A stretch of DNA of 64,000 nt from Boseongicola sp. (GTDB lineage: Bacteria > Pseudomonadota > Alphaproteobacteria > Rhodobacterales > Rhodobacteraceae): assembly GCA_014075275.1 (NCBI GenBank), contig CP046179.1:3419932-3483931 (forward strand). The letters are read 5' to 3'. The translations under genes and the position numbers were made by a program. Numbering within the stretch: the first letter of the stretch is position 1; the number at the start of each line of letters is the position of its first letter. Below, piece after piece: positions 51,913 through 59,974 of the stretch. The notes below the pieces were generated by a model. The model worked only from the letters and a program-made list of their open reading frames with translations, did not search any database and had not been told where the DNA came from.

Positions 51913-52726
51913 ATCCCAGTTCCAATGTGGCCACCGCATGGATCAATTGGTTTGGCGCAGGTGGCTTCCCCTTATACATGCGCGCTGTCGCAAACGTTAC
52001 ATTCATGCCTAAGATGGCACAGTATTCCGCCAATTCCTGCTGTTCCTGGGGCACGTCAATAATGCAGTCTTCCCCCGGAAATATCGCCGCTGCGGCATGA
52101 AGCAAATCAATTGCAATCTTGCGGGTGGTTGCGGTCAGCGGTCCGATCTTCACTCCGCTTTGGCATTTGCGCACAGTTACAAAGCCATCTCGATCAGCAG
52201 ATACCAAAGTAGATCTGGTTTCTTTTTGTTCGATCCAGGTGTTCAAAAATTCTTGCCGGTCTACGCCTGTTGCACTGCTGTCCAAATCATGAACCCAGGT
52301 ATCCAATTTGCTGAATGCCCTAATTGCGTTTTGACCGCGGCCTTCAATGAGACCTTCATACCTTTGAGTTGTCCCCGATAGTTCAAATCCCGATTTACGA
52401 TAATTGCCTTGTTGTTCGGCAACGCCATCCAAGCCAACGGTTCGATTGCCTGCATGCATCAGTCCGTGCTGCCAAAGCTCGAAACCAATTCCTCGACCGC
52501 GAAATTCCGGCGTGCATATATATAGTCCAAGAAACGCAAACCTGTCCGAGTGATTGACTATGGAGATACTTGCAACTGGTTGGTCGTCTTCGACGGCCAC
52601 GAAAAACCCTCCTGGGTCGGCGGAGTAGAATGCTGCGACATCTTCAAGTCCCGGATTCCAGCCTTCTGCCTTCGCCCAGTCCAAAACCAACGCCAGTTCG
52701 GAAAGTGATGCGCTGCGGAAATCCAT
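51911..52726 (-). CDS. GNAT N-acetyltransferase with second acetyltransferase-like domain
   Basis: 271 residues. The N-terminal GNAT half has FFVAVEDDQPVASISIVNHS and the acetyl-CoA loop CTPEFRGRGIGFELWQHGL. The C-terminal half (about 140-270) fits the Acetyltransf_18 type, with TLVSADRDGFVTVRKCQSG and CIIDVPQEQQELAEYCAILG. Such two-part acetyltransferases are widespread but have unknown substrates. The next gene upstream, TfoX-C, is 3 bases away, so they form an operon. Confidence 0.88.
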   Translation of the reverse strand: MDFRSASLSELALVLDWAKAEGWNPGLEDVAAFYSADPGGFFVAVEDDQPVASISIVNHSDRFAFLGLYICTPEFRGRGIGFELWQHGLMHAGNRTVGLDGVAEQQGNYRKSGFELSGTTQRYEGLIEGRGQNAIRAFSKLDTWVHDLDSSATGVDRQEFLNTWIEQKETRSTLVSADRDGFVTVRKCQSGVKIGPLTATTRKIAIDLLHAAAAIFPGEDCIIDVPQEQQELAEYCAILGMNVTFATARMYKGKPPAPNQLIHAVATLELG

Positions 52727-52729
52727 CGC

Positions 52730-53077
52730 TTACTCGCTAATTTGAACGCCGAGCTTATCAAGCTCGACCGCGAGAGATTGTGGAAGTTTCCCAATTGCAG
52801 GAGGGGCAGGGCGGCATTGCTCTTTGATCTGATCGAACTTCACGCGAAGGTTTATCTTTTCCTTGCCTTGGCAATCGTTCCACGGACGCCCCTGTAGCCC
52901 CATTACTAATGCATAATACCCAATGAAGTGTGGGCGTGTCCCATGCGCCAGTAATTTGGCGTAAGCCGCATCCGCACCCAAATCACGGAGGTCATCAGCG
53001 CTTGCAATGCCAGCCCGGGCGAATGCAGCGTCAGATGCTGGGCCTAAGTTACGGATGGTCGAGACGGGCTGTGACAT
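52730..53077 (-). CDS. TfoX C-terminal domain protein
   Basis: 115 residues. The TfoX_C helix-hairpin-like domain is clear: STIRNLGPASDAAFARAGI, ADDLRDLGADAAYAKLLAHG and ALVMGLQGRPWNDCQGKEK. TfoX/Sxy acts in competence in gammaproteobacteria, but short C-terminal-only proteins in roseobacters have no proven role in DNA uptake. It leads the acetyltransferase gene. Confidence 0.88.
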   Translation of the reverse strand: MSQPVSTIRNLGPASDAAFARAGIASADDLRDLGADAAYAKLLAHGTRPHFIGYYALVMGLQGRPWNDCQGKEKINLRVKFDQIKEQCRPAPPAIGKLPQSLAVELDKLGVQISE

Positions 53078-53114
53078 CCTCGAAGGCTACTTGGGGCATC
53101 GGTAAGTTGAAAGA

Positions 53115-53246
53115 CTAGATGTCAGCCCAATCACGGAATGTGAAGTCGGTATCATCCTCTTTCTTTTCTGATTTGGATTTGCGCAGCTCCTCTTCTTTTG
53201 AAGGCGGCTGCGAAATTTCTTTTGGGTCTTCTTCGTCTTTGAACAT
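53115..53246 (-). CDS. Very small acidic/basic protein, unknown
   Basis: 43 residues reading from ATG 53244-53246 to TAG 53115-53117: MFKDEEDPKEISQPPSKEEE at the start, a KSKSEKKED centre and an ending TDFTFRDWADI. It is extremely charged and likely disordered except for the aromatic tail, which could be a short binding motif. It lies 38 bases upstream of TfoX-C on the same strand. The ribosome site is weak (GGACC region), so it is a candidate only. Confidence 0.42.
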   Translation of the reverse strand: MFKDEEDPKEISQPPSKEEELRKSKSEKKEDDTDFTFRDWADI

Positions 53247-53760
53247 TGGACTGGTCCACTATGGAGCCCCCGAGCGCCGTTCTTTCGACCGGCTGATTAG
53301 AAGGCTCGCCTATGGATGCGTTCAGATTGAGGGGGAATTGTGGTTTGAGCGTGAAACCAAATGTGGCCGGAATGTGGCGGGAAGGTGGCGGCGGTTTCTT
53401 GCCAGTTGCCGCATCCCCTAGGGTGGTTTTTTGCGCCGTTTGATAGAGGAGGCGGCGAGAATTGACGCTGCCTTACTAAAATATAGACCAATTAGGCCAA
53501 GATTCGGGTGAGTAATGTGAGGAATACCTTACATAAATTTCCAATTTCGACACAGTTATTGGATTGGGGGATGATTGAATGTGTTTCGCCAACAGTAGAA
53601 TCCCTCGGACATCCGATTCGGAGGCTATCGGCGGATATTTGCCACCAATCGCTGCCTCATTTGGGCAGTCATGGAGCGGATTTAGCCACATTCCCGTCAA
53701 CTTTTGTAGTTTTTACAACCTATGGGTGCATATTTCATCTAAACGGACGATGAACGGGAA
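53247..53760. other. Long noncoding gap ahead of the Tad operon
   Basis: About 510 bases with no credible gene on either strand. It contains an imperfect inverted repeat TGTGAGG-n4-CCTTACA (53516-53533), a perfect TCCGA-T-TCGGA palindrome (53611-53621) and TGGTTT/AAACCA (53341-53346, 53354-53359). Together with the CtrA-type site just beyond, this is probably the control region of the pilus operon, or it may hide a small RNA. Confidence 0.45.
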
Positions 53761-53775
53761 TTAACAGAACCTTAA
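53761..53775. promoter_or_regulatory. CtrA-type site TTAA-N7-TTAA upstream of flp1
   Basis: TTAA at 53761-53764 and TTAA at 53772-53775 are separated by exactly seven bases (CAGAACC), the full alphaproteobacterial CtrA consensus spacing. It is about 94 bases upstream of the first pilin start, in the only long control region of the operon. CtrA control of Flp/Tad pilins is known in Caulobacter. Confidence 0.65.
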
Positions 53776-53868
53776 AGTCATCTTCGGGCCGGGGGGACAA
53801 GTCGCCGGTTCACTAGTAACGCCGCATCCCCGCGGCATAGTTCCAAAGCGTGTGTAAGGAGAACTAAT

Positions 53869-54069
53869 ATGCGCAATCTTTTCAAAAATTTTCGTAAAAG
53901 CGAATCCGGTGCGACTCTCGTCGAATACGGTGTTGCACTGATCGTTGCTATTCTGGTCGGCGGCACATTCGTGACAGCACTGGCAAAAGGCACAGCCGCC
54001 AACATGGATGGTGCATGTGTCTCGTTGACCGTGAGCGGTGGCTCTGACGGTACTATGTGTCCCGGCTAA
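53869..54069 (+). CDS. flp: Flp-type pilin, copy 1
   Basis: 66 residues. A basic leader (MRNLFKNFRKSESG) is cut before ATLVEYGVALIVAILVGGTF, the Flp motif G/A-x4-EY, with the hydrophobic helix forming the filament core. The C-terminal part has two cysteines (DGACVSLTV and TMCPG) that could make a disulfide, which the other two copies lack. AAGGAGA precedes the ATG. As first gene after the CtrA-type site and before a strong hairpin, it is probably the major pilin. It needs a TadV/CpaA-type prepilin peptidase, which is not visible here. Confidence 0.93.
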   Translation: MRNLFKNFRKSESGATLVEYGVALIVAILVGGTFVTALAKGTAANMDGACVSLTVSGGSDGTMCPG

Positions 54070-54086
54070 CGGCTGAGATTTAGCGT

Positions 54087-54114
54087 TGCGCCGCCCGTTG
54101 AACTGGGCGGCGCA
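54087..54114 (+). terminator. Strong hairpin between flp copies 1 and 2
   Basis: TGCGCCGCCC (54087-54096) and GGGCGGCGCA (54105-54114) form a perfect 10-base G/C stem with an 8-base loop. No T-run follows, so it is more likely a partial attenuator or a 3' RNA stabiliser than a full terminator. Confidence 0.7.
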
Positions 54115-54173
54115 GCCCACAACTTGGCAAAACGCCAATCAGTATGTGATTTAATCCAAGGTGGTAATGAGTT

Positions 54174-54362
54174 ATGTGTGTAAATATTTTGGGTCCAATT
54201 GTTCAGAAGTTCGCAAAGTCAGAAAATGGCGCAACCCTGATCGAATATGGTGTCGCATTGATTATTGCAATTGCCGTGGGTGGCGGTGGATTGTCAGTTT
54301 TGGCGGCGTCGACTGGCGTCAACATGGCCTCTGCTGAACAAGCCCTAATCATTCAGGAATGA
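54174..54362 (+). CDS. flp: Flp-type pilin, copy 2
   Basis: 62 residues. Leader MCVNILGPIVQKFAKSENG, then ATLIEYGVALIIAIAVGG as the conserved processing site and helix. The C-terminus is short (ASAEQALIIQE) and lacks the cysteine pair of copy 1. AAGGTGG lies before the ATG. It starts 60 bases after the hairpin and is followed by copy 3 after 13 bases. Probably a minor or alternative pilin. Confidence 0.9.
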   Translation: MCVNILGPIVQKFAKSENGATLIEYGVALIIAIAVGGGGLSVLAASTGVNMASAEQALIIQE

Positions 54363-54375
54363 TTGGAAGATTGAA

Positions 54376-54570
54376 ATGAAACAGCAGTTTATCGAACAGA
54401 CGGCCGCACTTCGAATCGGCTTCCAGAAATTTGCCCGCGACGTTAGCGGAGCAACTTTGGTGGAATACGGTGTTGCGCTGCTAGTCGTCATCATCGTTGG
54501 TGGCGCCACAATCGCTGCACTTGGCGGTGAAGTCGGCAATCAAATACAAGCGACTACGGACGCTTTTTGA
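54376..54570 (+). CDS. flp: Flp-type pilin, copy 3
   Basis: 64 residues with a longer leader (MKQQFIEQTAALRIGFQKFA, RDVSG) than usual for Flp, then ATLVEYGVALLVVIIVGGAT. The C-terminus (GGEVGNQIQATTDAF) is polar and without cysteine. It lies 13 bases after copy 2 and 48 before cpaB; a small GCCGG/CCGGC stem is in that gap. The three copies share only the core motif, so they are unlikely to be a recent tandem duplication. Confidence 0.9.
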   Translation: MKQQFIEQTAALRIGFQKFARDVSGATLVEYGVALLVVIIVGGATIAALGGEVGNQIQATTDAF

Positions 54571-54618
54571 GTTTAGAAATTTGCCGGTTCGGCCGGCCCT
54601 TGGTTTAGGAGTATCGAT

Positions 54619-55452
54619 ATGCGAGTCCGTTCCCTCATAATCACTATGGCCGGCATGGCGATAGCCGGGGCATCGGTTTATGCCTCAAGAGAATTACTAC
54701 AAGTTCAACCAGCAACGGCTTCTATTGACCCTAGCGCGCCAGCGTTGGTCAGTGTTGTTGTCGCAGGACAAGACATTCCATTCGGGACAACGATTGAAGG
54801 TCACAAGCTGACAACAATCATGTGGCCCGCCGAAGCGGTTCCGCCAGGAACGTTTTCTGGCTACGACGTTTTGCTGCCGACTGAAGGCAACGATCCTCGT
54901 CGCGCGAAACGCGGCATGGCGCAGGGCGAGCTGGTCCTGGCAAACAAAGTTTCAGAATTTGGCGAAAAAATTACAATCGTTCAGACGCTTGGAAAGAATA
55001 CACGCGCCATGGCGATCCGTGTGAACGCACAAACCGCTGTTGGCGGATTTGTGACGCCAGGTGACACGGTTGACGTTGTTTTGACCCAAGGTGGTGGCTC
55101 TAGTTTGCGCGCCATAACAATCCTTCAGAATATTCGTATTCTTGGTGTCGACCAGCAGGCTGATGAACTGAACGAACAAGCGAACGTTGCTAAAACGGTA
55201 ACCGTCGAGGTAACGCCGGAGCAAGGACAGAAACTTGCCCTTGCTCAGCAAGCGGGACGTCTAAGCCTGTCGCTTCGCACTTTGGACGCTGTTGTTGATG
55301 AGCCGTTGGACTCAATCCGTCTGTCTGACATCATTCGTGACAAGTCGCCCACCGAAGAAGGGCCAAAGTTGACGGTGAAAGTTCGCCGCGGTGCCACCAG
55401 TCTTTCCGAAGTGGAAGTTGCTGATACCAACAAAGACGACATCGTGAATTGA
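54619..55452 (+). CDS. cpaB: Flp pilus assembly protein CpaB/RcpC
   Basis: 277 residues. An N-terminal signal/anchor (SLIITMAGMAIAGASVYAS) is followed by a SAF domain (VVVAGQDIPFGTTIEGHKLT, NKVSEFGEKITIVQTLGKN) and the RcpC core (RAMAIRVNAQTAVGGFVTPG, DTVDVVLTQ, and TVEVTPEQGQKLALAQQAG). It sits in the periplasm and helps the secretin ring in Tad systems. Its usual partner, the cpaC/rcpA secretin, does not follow. A terminator-like hairpin directly follows the stop. Confidence 0.93.
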   Translation: MRVRSLIITMAGMAIAGASVYASRELLQVQPATASIDPSAPALVSVVVAGQDIPFGTTIEGHKLTTIMWPAEAVPPGTFSGYDVLLPTEGNDPRRAKRGMAQGELVLANKVSEFGEKITIVQTLGKNTRAMAIRVNAQTAVGGFVTPGDTVDVVLTQGGGSSLRAITILQNIRILGVDQQADELNEQANVAKTVTVEVTPEQGQKLALAQQAGRLSLSLRTLDAVVDEPLDSIRLSDIIRDKSPTEEGPKLTVKVRRGATSLSEVEVADTNKDDIVN

Positions 55453-55459
55453 CACAGAA

Positions 55460-55504
55460 TTGGCGCTGTCCGGCACCTGCTCGCCCGGTCAGCGCCAAAT
55501 TTTA
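55460..55504 (+). terminator. Terminator-like hairpin after cpaB
   Basis: TTGGCGCTG (55460-55468) pairs with CAGCGCCAA (55490-55498), nine perfect pairs, with a CCGG/CCGG inner stem in the loop and then ATTTT. It should end or attenuate transcripts between cpaB and the tadG-like gene. Confidence 0.7.
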
Positions 55505-55540
55505 AACGCATGAATAGTATAGGCCGGGGGGCAATTGGGA

Positions 55541-57466
55541 ATGTTGGTTCGAGTGATCAAGATGGAAAAAGCAAAATTCTCCCGGGACGAAGATGGGGCG
55601 CTGCTGGTTTTCTTTGCCATGTGCGTTGCTGCAGTTTTCTTAATTGCAGCCTTGTCATTCGACCTTGGCCGTCGCGCTTCGACGCAAACTGAACTTCAGT
55701 CGTTTGCTGACAATGTCGCATTGGCAGCGGCCGGTGAGCTGAATGGCTTTGACGGTGCAATAGCGCGCTCGACCAAAGCTGCGAACGAGCTGATCGCTGA
55801 CAAGTTTACGTTCGGCGAGGGCGACACGACGTTGTCGGGCCCAGCGGATTTTACACTGATATTCTATGAGACATTGCCAGACGACGAAACCCAGTGGGCA
55901 ACTGCGTTGGATCAAGTCCCGGCGAATGATGCGCGTGCGCGCTTCGTTCGCGTTCAGGTCACTCCGGTAGAAGTTCCCTGGGTTTTTGCACGTATCCTCT
56001 CGATTTTCTCCTCTGATCCTTTGCCAAGTGAAAATGTCGCTGCCGAGGCAACTGGCGGATACACCAGTCTGGCTTGCGACATTGCGCCGGTTTTCTTCTG
56101 CCTGCCGGACGGCACCGCAGATGACGGAACAACTTCGGATGGTGGCTTTAATGATTGGGACCCGGCAAATCACATCGGTGACCAGGTTCTTCTGCGCACC
56201 GGTCAGGGTGGTAATTCGTTCTGGGATTCGGGAAATTTCGGGTGGTTGGACGTTCGCGAGAATATACCCGAAGACAGCATTGTCGCAGAATATGGCGCCT
56301 GCGCTGGCCTAACCGGTTCGCCTTTGCTGACCTGCCTGATTGCCGCCGAGAACGGCGTGACGACTTGCTTTGAGAATGGTCTGCTTACCACTTTGCCGGG
56401 CCAAAAGCAGGGCATCGAAAGCGCTGTGTTCAACACGCGGTTCGATATGTTTAACGCGACTGTCTCGCAATATGCTTCTAACTCAACATTCCAGCCTGCT
56501 CCTTTGATCAAGCGTGGTTTTGTGGATTCCAGTGGCGACGCTTGCCTTAGAAACAGCGTGCTAGACGTGGACACGATGCCGTTCCCACAGGATGATTGCT
56601 TTGACTCGGGTTTTGGCGGCAGTACTGCTGGATGCGACCTGTATGACGATGGTCGCACACGGTATGGCGACGGCGATTGGTCTGTTGGCCGAAATCACTA
56701 CGTCGAAGCAAACTTTTCCATTGATGGTGAATCTTATGGCTCATTCAGCGTAGATGATCCTCTAACTACCGAAATAACCGAGCCGACCGAGATTATCACG
56801 ACTGGTGCGGCGGCTGGCTATCATGTTGATGATCCATTTCGTCCCCGGACGATCTCTGGTGACAATGACATCGTCCTTTATAATAAGCCAACTGTCGTCG
56901 GTCCGGGAACTGTTCCGGCAGCGACAAGGTTTGAATACTACGTTGCCGAAGTTATCGTAACCTATTGGTCCGAATTGGACGGATATGTGCCAGGCGACAC
57001 GCCTAAGGCGGCATTCGAAAGCTATCTCTCGTCGCCAGACGGTTTCTTCCCTGATGGATTCACTGTCAACATCCCGGAAGATGCCGGCGGTGATCCAATA
57101 AGCATGATGCCTTCGTTGGAATTCGACGACGGTTCGAAGGTCGCACGCGTGGAAGATGGATTCCCTCAGTGTGCGCCTAACGCCGACCCACCAGGTGGTT
57201 TTTCGATCGACCCTCGTCGTCGCACGGTCGTCGCGGCTGTTGTCGATTGCAGTGAAGATGGCGTTAACGGTGGCATTACAGGTAAGGACAAGGAAGTTAA
57301 GGCAAAATACTTCATTGAATCCTTCATAACGCGTCCAGTTAAGGGCGATCCGACCGATAAGAAAAAGTTTGATATGTGGATCGAGGTGATTGGTCCGGCA
57401 TTGAACACCGGCGACGATGTCATCGAAACCGGTAGGTTCCAAAATCTAATCCAATTGTATCGGTGA
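55541..57466 (+). CDS. tadG: TadG-like Flp pilus assembly protein (Tad domain)
   Basis: 641 residues from ATG 55541; a TTG six bases upstream is possible. The N-terminal part fits the Tad-like domain: SRDEDGALLVFFAMCVAAVF with a membrane helix, then DLGRRASTQTELQSFADNVA, ALAAAGELNG. The rest is periplasmic, rich in Asp and Gly, with about eleven cysteines (for example ACDIAPVFFC, DDCFDSGFGG and AGCDLYDD) and no clear vWA metal site. TadG helps anchor or assemble the pilus. It follows the terminator-like hairpin and leads a run of five-base or shorter gaps. Confidence 0.85.
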   Translation: MLVRVIKMEKAKFSRDEDGALLVFFAMCVAAVFLIAALSFDLGRRASTQTELQSFADNVALAAAGELNGFDGAIARSTKAANELIADKFTFGEGDTTLSGPADFTLIFYETLPDDETQWATALDQVPANDARARFVRVQVTPVEVPWVFARILSIFSSDPLPSENVAAEATGGYTSLACDIAPVFFCLPDGTADDGTTSDGGFNDWDPANHIGDQVLLRTGQGGNSFWDSGNFGWLDVRENIPEDSIVAEYGACAGLTGSPLLTCLIAAENGVTTCFENGLLTTLPGQKQGIESAVFNTRFDMFNATVSQYASNSTFQPAPLIKRGFVDSSGDACLRNSVLDVDTMPFPQDDCFDSGFGGSTAGCDLYDDGRTRYGDGDWSVGRNHYVEANFSIDGESYGSFSVDDPLTTEITEPTEIITTGAAAGYHVDDPFRPRTISGDNDIVLYNKPTVVGPGTVPAATRFEYYVAEVIVTYWSELDGYVPGDTPKAAFESYLSSPDGFFPDGFTVNIPEDAGGDPISMMPSLEFDDGSKVARVEDGFPQCAPNADPPGGFSIDPRRRTVVAAVVDCSEDGVNGGITGKDKEVKAKYFIESFITRPVKGDPTDKKKFDMWIEVIGPALNTGDDVIETGRFQNLIQLYR

Positions 57467-57470
57467 CGTC

Positions 57471-58019
57471 ATGAGTATTTGGAACATCACATCTAAGACA
57501 CGGCGGTTTGCGCGCAAGGAAGACGGCGTCGCACTGGTTGAGTTTGCAATCTTTCTTCCGCTGTTCCTTTTGGCATTCGCGGTGATTGTAGAGTTCGCGC
57601 GGATATTCTTTTCGTATCAAGCTGCAGTAGTGGGGGTGCGAGACGCAGCCAGATACCTAGCTCGTACCACGCAATCAAACATCTGTTTCAATCAAACAAG
57701 CGATGATTCAATGCCTCTGTTGTCCGTAACGGGTGTCGGAACAAATGCGTCGCCGGATCAGACTTACCAGATCGTCAAAGGCACAATGATCAACGAAGAA
57801 GGATTTCTTCCGACAAAGGTATTCCTGATTAGCACGTCTTCGACCTATTTTTGCCGTGGGGTAGAAGGCGACTACCGACAAGATCGGGTGCCTGTCGCCG
57901 AAGTCGAAACCATCGTAGACGTGCAGTTGCCGCTGGGAAATGTCTTCAATCTTAATGGCATTACAATTCCGACCATTCGCGCGACTATCCGTGATCAATC
58001 CAGAATTTTTGGAGTTTGA
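57471..58019 (+). CDS. tadE: TadE-like minor pseudopilin (first)
   Basis: 182 residues. The leader RRFARKEDG precedes VALVEFAIFLPLFLLAFAVI, a TadE-type pseudopilin segment. The mature domain has two cysteines (ICFNQTSD, YFCRGVEG). It starts four bases after the tadG stop. TadE and TadF are processed by the prepilin peptidase and are needed for pilus formation. Which of the two copies is TadE and which TadF cannot be fixed by sequence alone. Confidence 0.9.
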   Translation: MSIWNITSKTRRFARKEDGVALVEFAIFLPLFLLAFAVIVEFARIFFSYQAAVVGVRDAARYLARTTQSNICFNQTSDDSMPLLSVTGVGTNASPDQTYQIVKGTMINEEGFLPTKVFLISTSSTYFCRGVEGDYRQDRVPVAEVETIVDVQLPLGNVFNLNGITIPTIRATIRDQSRIFGV

Positions 58020-58023
58020 TGAC

Positions 58024-58719
58024 ATGAAGCTGGTGAGTTCAAAAATTCTTGGCAGTGTCCGGGCCTTCAAAAAGGCAGAGGACGGCACAACTATGGTGGA
58101 ATTTGCGATCTGCATCGCGTTATTCCTTTTGATCTTGTTTGCCGTTTTGGATTTTGGCCGCTTGGGTTATAATTGGGTTGTGACTGAGAAGGCCATGCAA
58201 CAGGCGGTTCGCATCGCTGCTGTGCGCACGCCTGTTTGCACTGGTGTTCCAACCTACCATCGCGCGCCTCCTGGCACGACAACTGGCGTAACCGCGGGCG
58301 ATCTTTGCCGCTCTGGTCCCAATGTTTGCGAGTCAACGCTGCCTGCAACGTGTCTGCTCTCTGAGCCTGAACCTGAAAACCTATTGGCAGCAGCAACTGC
58401 AACCGAAATATGGACGCAAATACAGGCACTTATGCCAAATGATGCGACTACTAGTAACGTGTTCCTGTCTTATGAATACGATTCTCAACTAGGCTTCCTT
58501 GGCGGACCATATGTACCAAAGATTACCGTCAGGCTGGTTGGAAATGCTGCTGCTGGTGGCACAGGTTATGATGAATTCCAGTTCACATTTATCACGCCAT
58601 TGTCCGCGCTTGCCGCGAACGCCAGTGGCGAAACGAACAACATTCCTGGGAGCATTCCGTTCCCAGCAATTTCGGTCACTTTGCCGGCAGAAGAAATGAA
58701 TATCGGGGTGCGCGGATAA
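58024..58719 (+). CDS. TadE/TadF-like minor pseudopilin (second)
   Basis: 231 residues from ATG 58024, four bases after the previous stop; the open frame upstream lies inside tadE. The segment FKKAEDGTTMVEFAICIALF with LLILFAVLDFGRLGYNWVV is the class III signal and helix. The exported domain has four to five cysteines (TPVCTGVP, DLCRSGPNVCES, TCLLSEP). Larger than the first pseudopilin. Function by context in the pilus machine. Confidence 0.9.
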   Translation: MKLVSSKILGSVRAFKKAEDGTTMVEFAICIALFLLILFAVLDFGRLGYNWVVTEKAMQQAVRIAAVRTPVCTGVPTYHRAPPGTTTGVTAGDLCRSGPNVCESTLPATCLLSEPEPENLLAAATATEIWTQIQALMPNDATTSNVFLSYEYDSQLGFLGGPYVPKITVRLVGNAAAGGTGYDEFQFTFITPLSALAANASGETNNIPGSIPFPAISVTLPAEEMNIGVRG

Positions 58720-58753
58720 TGCGCGTGGGGCAACTAAGACAGGTAGAATTGAT

Positions 58754-59962
58754 ATGAGCACAAGTTCTGTACTTCTCATTTCAGCAGATGAAGAGATTTC
58801 CAGCTCGGTGACGGCCGCACTTGATACCTTGGAGTCCGCGCGCGTTAGCCGTGAAGAATCAAGCGTGTCGCAGTTAAACGGCGCGGCCGTGAAAATGGCG
58901 GCGGACCACGATGTAGTGATTTTTGCGACCGATCCTTCCAATGCTGCTGATCTTAGTGCCATTGAGGTTCTAACAGACCAGCGCGGCCATGGTACAATCT
59001 ATCTGGCACTGACCGACGGTGACCTGCCATTGACAAAAGCGCGAGCGCTGAGCCGGGCAGGGGTGGACGATGTTTTGCCCTATCCGATGTCTCAGGATGA
59101 GTTGGCCGAGCAAATCGGCACTTGGATTGAGAAGAAGCGCGCTGAAGTTATCGAAAGCTACTCCGGGGCCGGTGCAGCCAACGGACGCCTAATCGCTGTT
59201 CAGCAAGCTCGGGGTGGAATTGGTGCTACAACCATTGCTGTGAACCTTGCAGATCAGCTCTTGGATCGCAAGGGCGCGTTCAAGAAAGAAGCGGCCAATA
59301 AAGTAATCGTTGTGGATTTTGATCTTCAGTTTGGAACTGTTGGTGATTTTCTGGACATCGAACAGCAGGAAGGACTGATGCAGCTTGCTGCGGAAGCATT
59401 CATTCCTGATGCTATGTGGATTGAACAGTCTATCACAACGCTGCCTTCTGGTCTTTCTGTATTGGCTGCCCCTTCTAGATTTGTTCCACTTGAGGCAATG
59501 CAGCCCGCACAGATCGAAGGTCTTATTAAGACGTTGAAGACTATGTATGATTATGTGGTAGTTGATCTTCCTCGTGCGCTTGTGTCCTGGATTGAACCCA
59601 TTTTAGGTGAATGCGATCAATTGATGATCGTAACGGACATGTCAGTCCCAGCAGTGCGGGCTACGCGCCGTTTGATGGAGTTCGTTCTCGCGGACAACGC
59701 ACAGTTGCCAATCGAGATCGTCATTAATCACGAAAAGAAACCAATGTTACTCCGCAATCATCACAAGGAAGCAGCGAAAGCATTGGACGTGAAGTTCAAC
59801 CACTGGATTGCACATGATCCCAAGGCAGCTCGCGAAGCTGTGGATTATGGAAAGCCGATTTCGGAAGTGTCGGGTCGTTCGGACATTGCCAAGGGAATTG
59901 CGGCCCTGGCGAAGGCGACAATTGTAGCATTGCCGAAAAACAGCACAGAAGTAAGAGTTTAA
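58754..59962 (+). CDS. tadZ: Pilus localisation ATPase TadZ/CpaE
   Basis: 402 residues. An N-terminal receiver-like domain (SVLLISADEEISSSVTAAL) without a phosphorylatable site of classic form is followed by a MinD/ParA-like ATPase domain. The loop reads QQARGGIGATTIAVNLAD, a deviant Walker A as found in TadZ/CpaE, and VIVVDFDLQFGTVGDFLD is the A' / Walker B region. It marks the cell site for pilus assembly. AGGTAGAATTG precedes the ATG. Confidence 0.94.
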   Translation: MSTSSVLLISADEEISSSVTAALDTLESARVSREESSVSQLNGAAVKMAADHDVVIFATDPSNAADLSAIEVLTDQRGHGTIYLALTDGDLPLTKARALSRAGVDDVLPYPMSQDELAEQIGTWIEKKRAEVIESYSGAGAANGRLIAVQQARGGIGATTIAVNLADQLLDRKGAFKKEAANKVIVVDFDLQFGTVGDFLDIEQQEGLMQLAAEAFIPDAMWIEQSITTLPSGLSVLAAPSRFVPLEAMQPAQIEGLIKTLKTMYDYVVVDLPRALVSWIEPILGECDQLMIVTDMSVPAVRATRRLMEFVLADNAQLPIEIVINHEKKPMLLRNHHKEAAKALDVKFNHWIAHDPKAAREAVDYGKPISEVSGRSDIAKGIAALAKATIVALPKNSTEVRV

Positions 59963-59974
59963 GGAGAGTCCCTC

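Noticed and set aside
53281-53420. Stretch checked for a tRNA near TfoX-C
   Set aside because: No acceptor stem or T-loop GTTCRA arrangement with a consistent cloverleaf could be folded.
53119-53421. Plus-strand 100-codon frame before the Tad control region
   Set aside because: Serine/phenylalanine-rich, no ribosome site, and it overlaps the more plausible minus-strand small gene.
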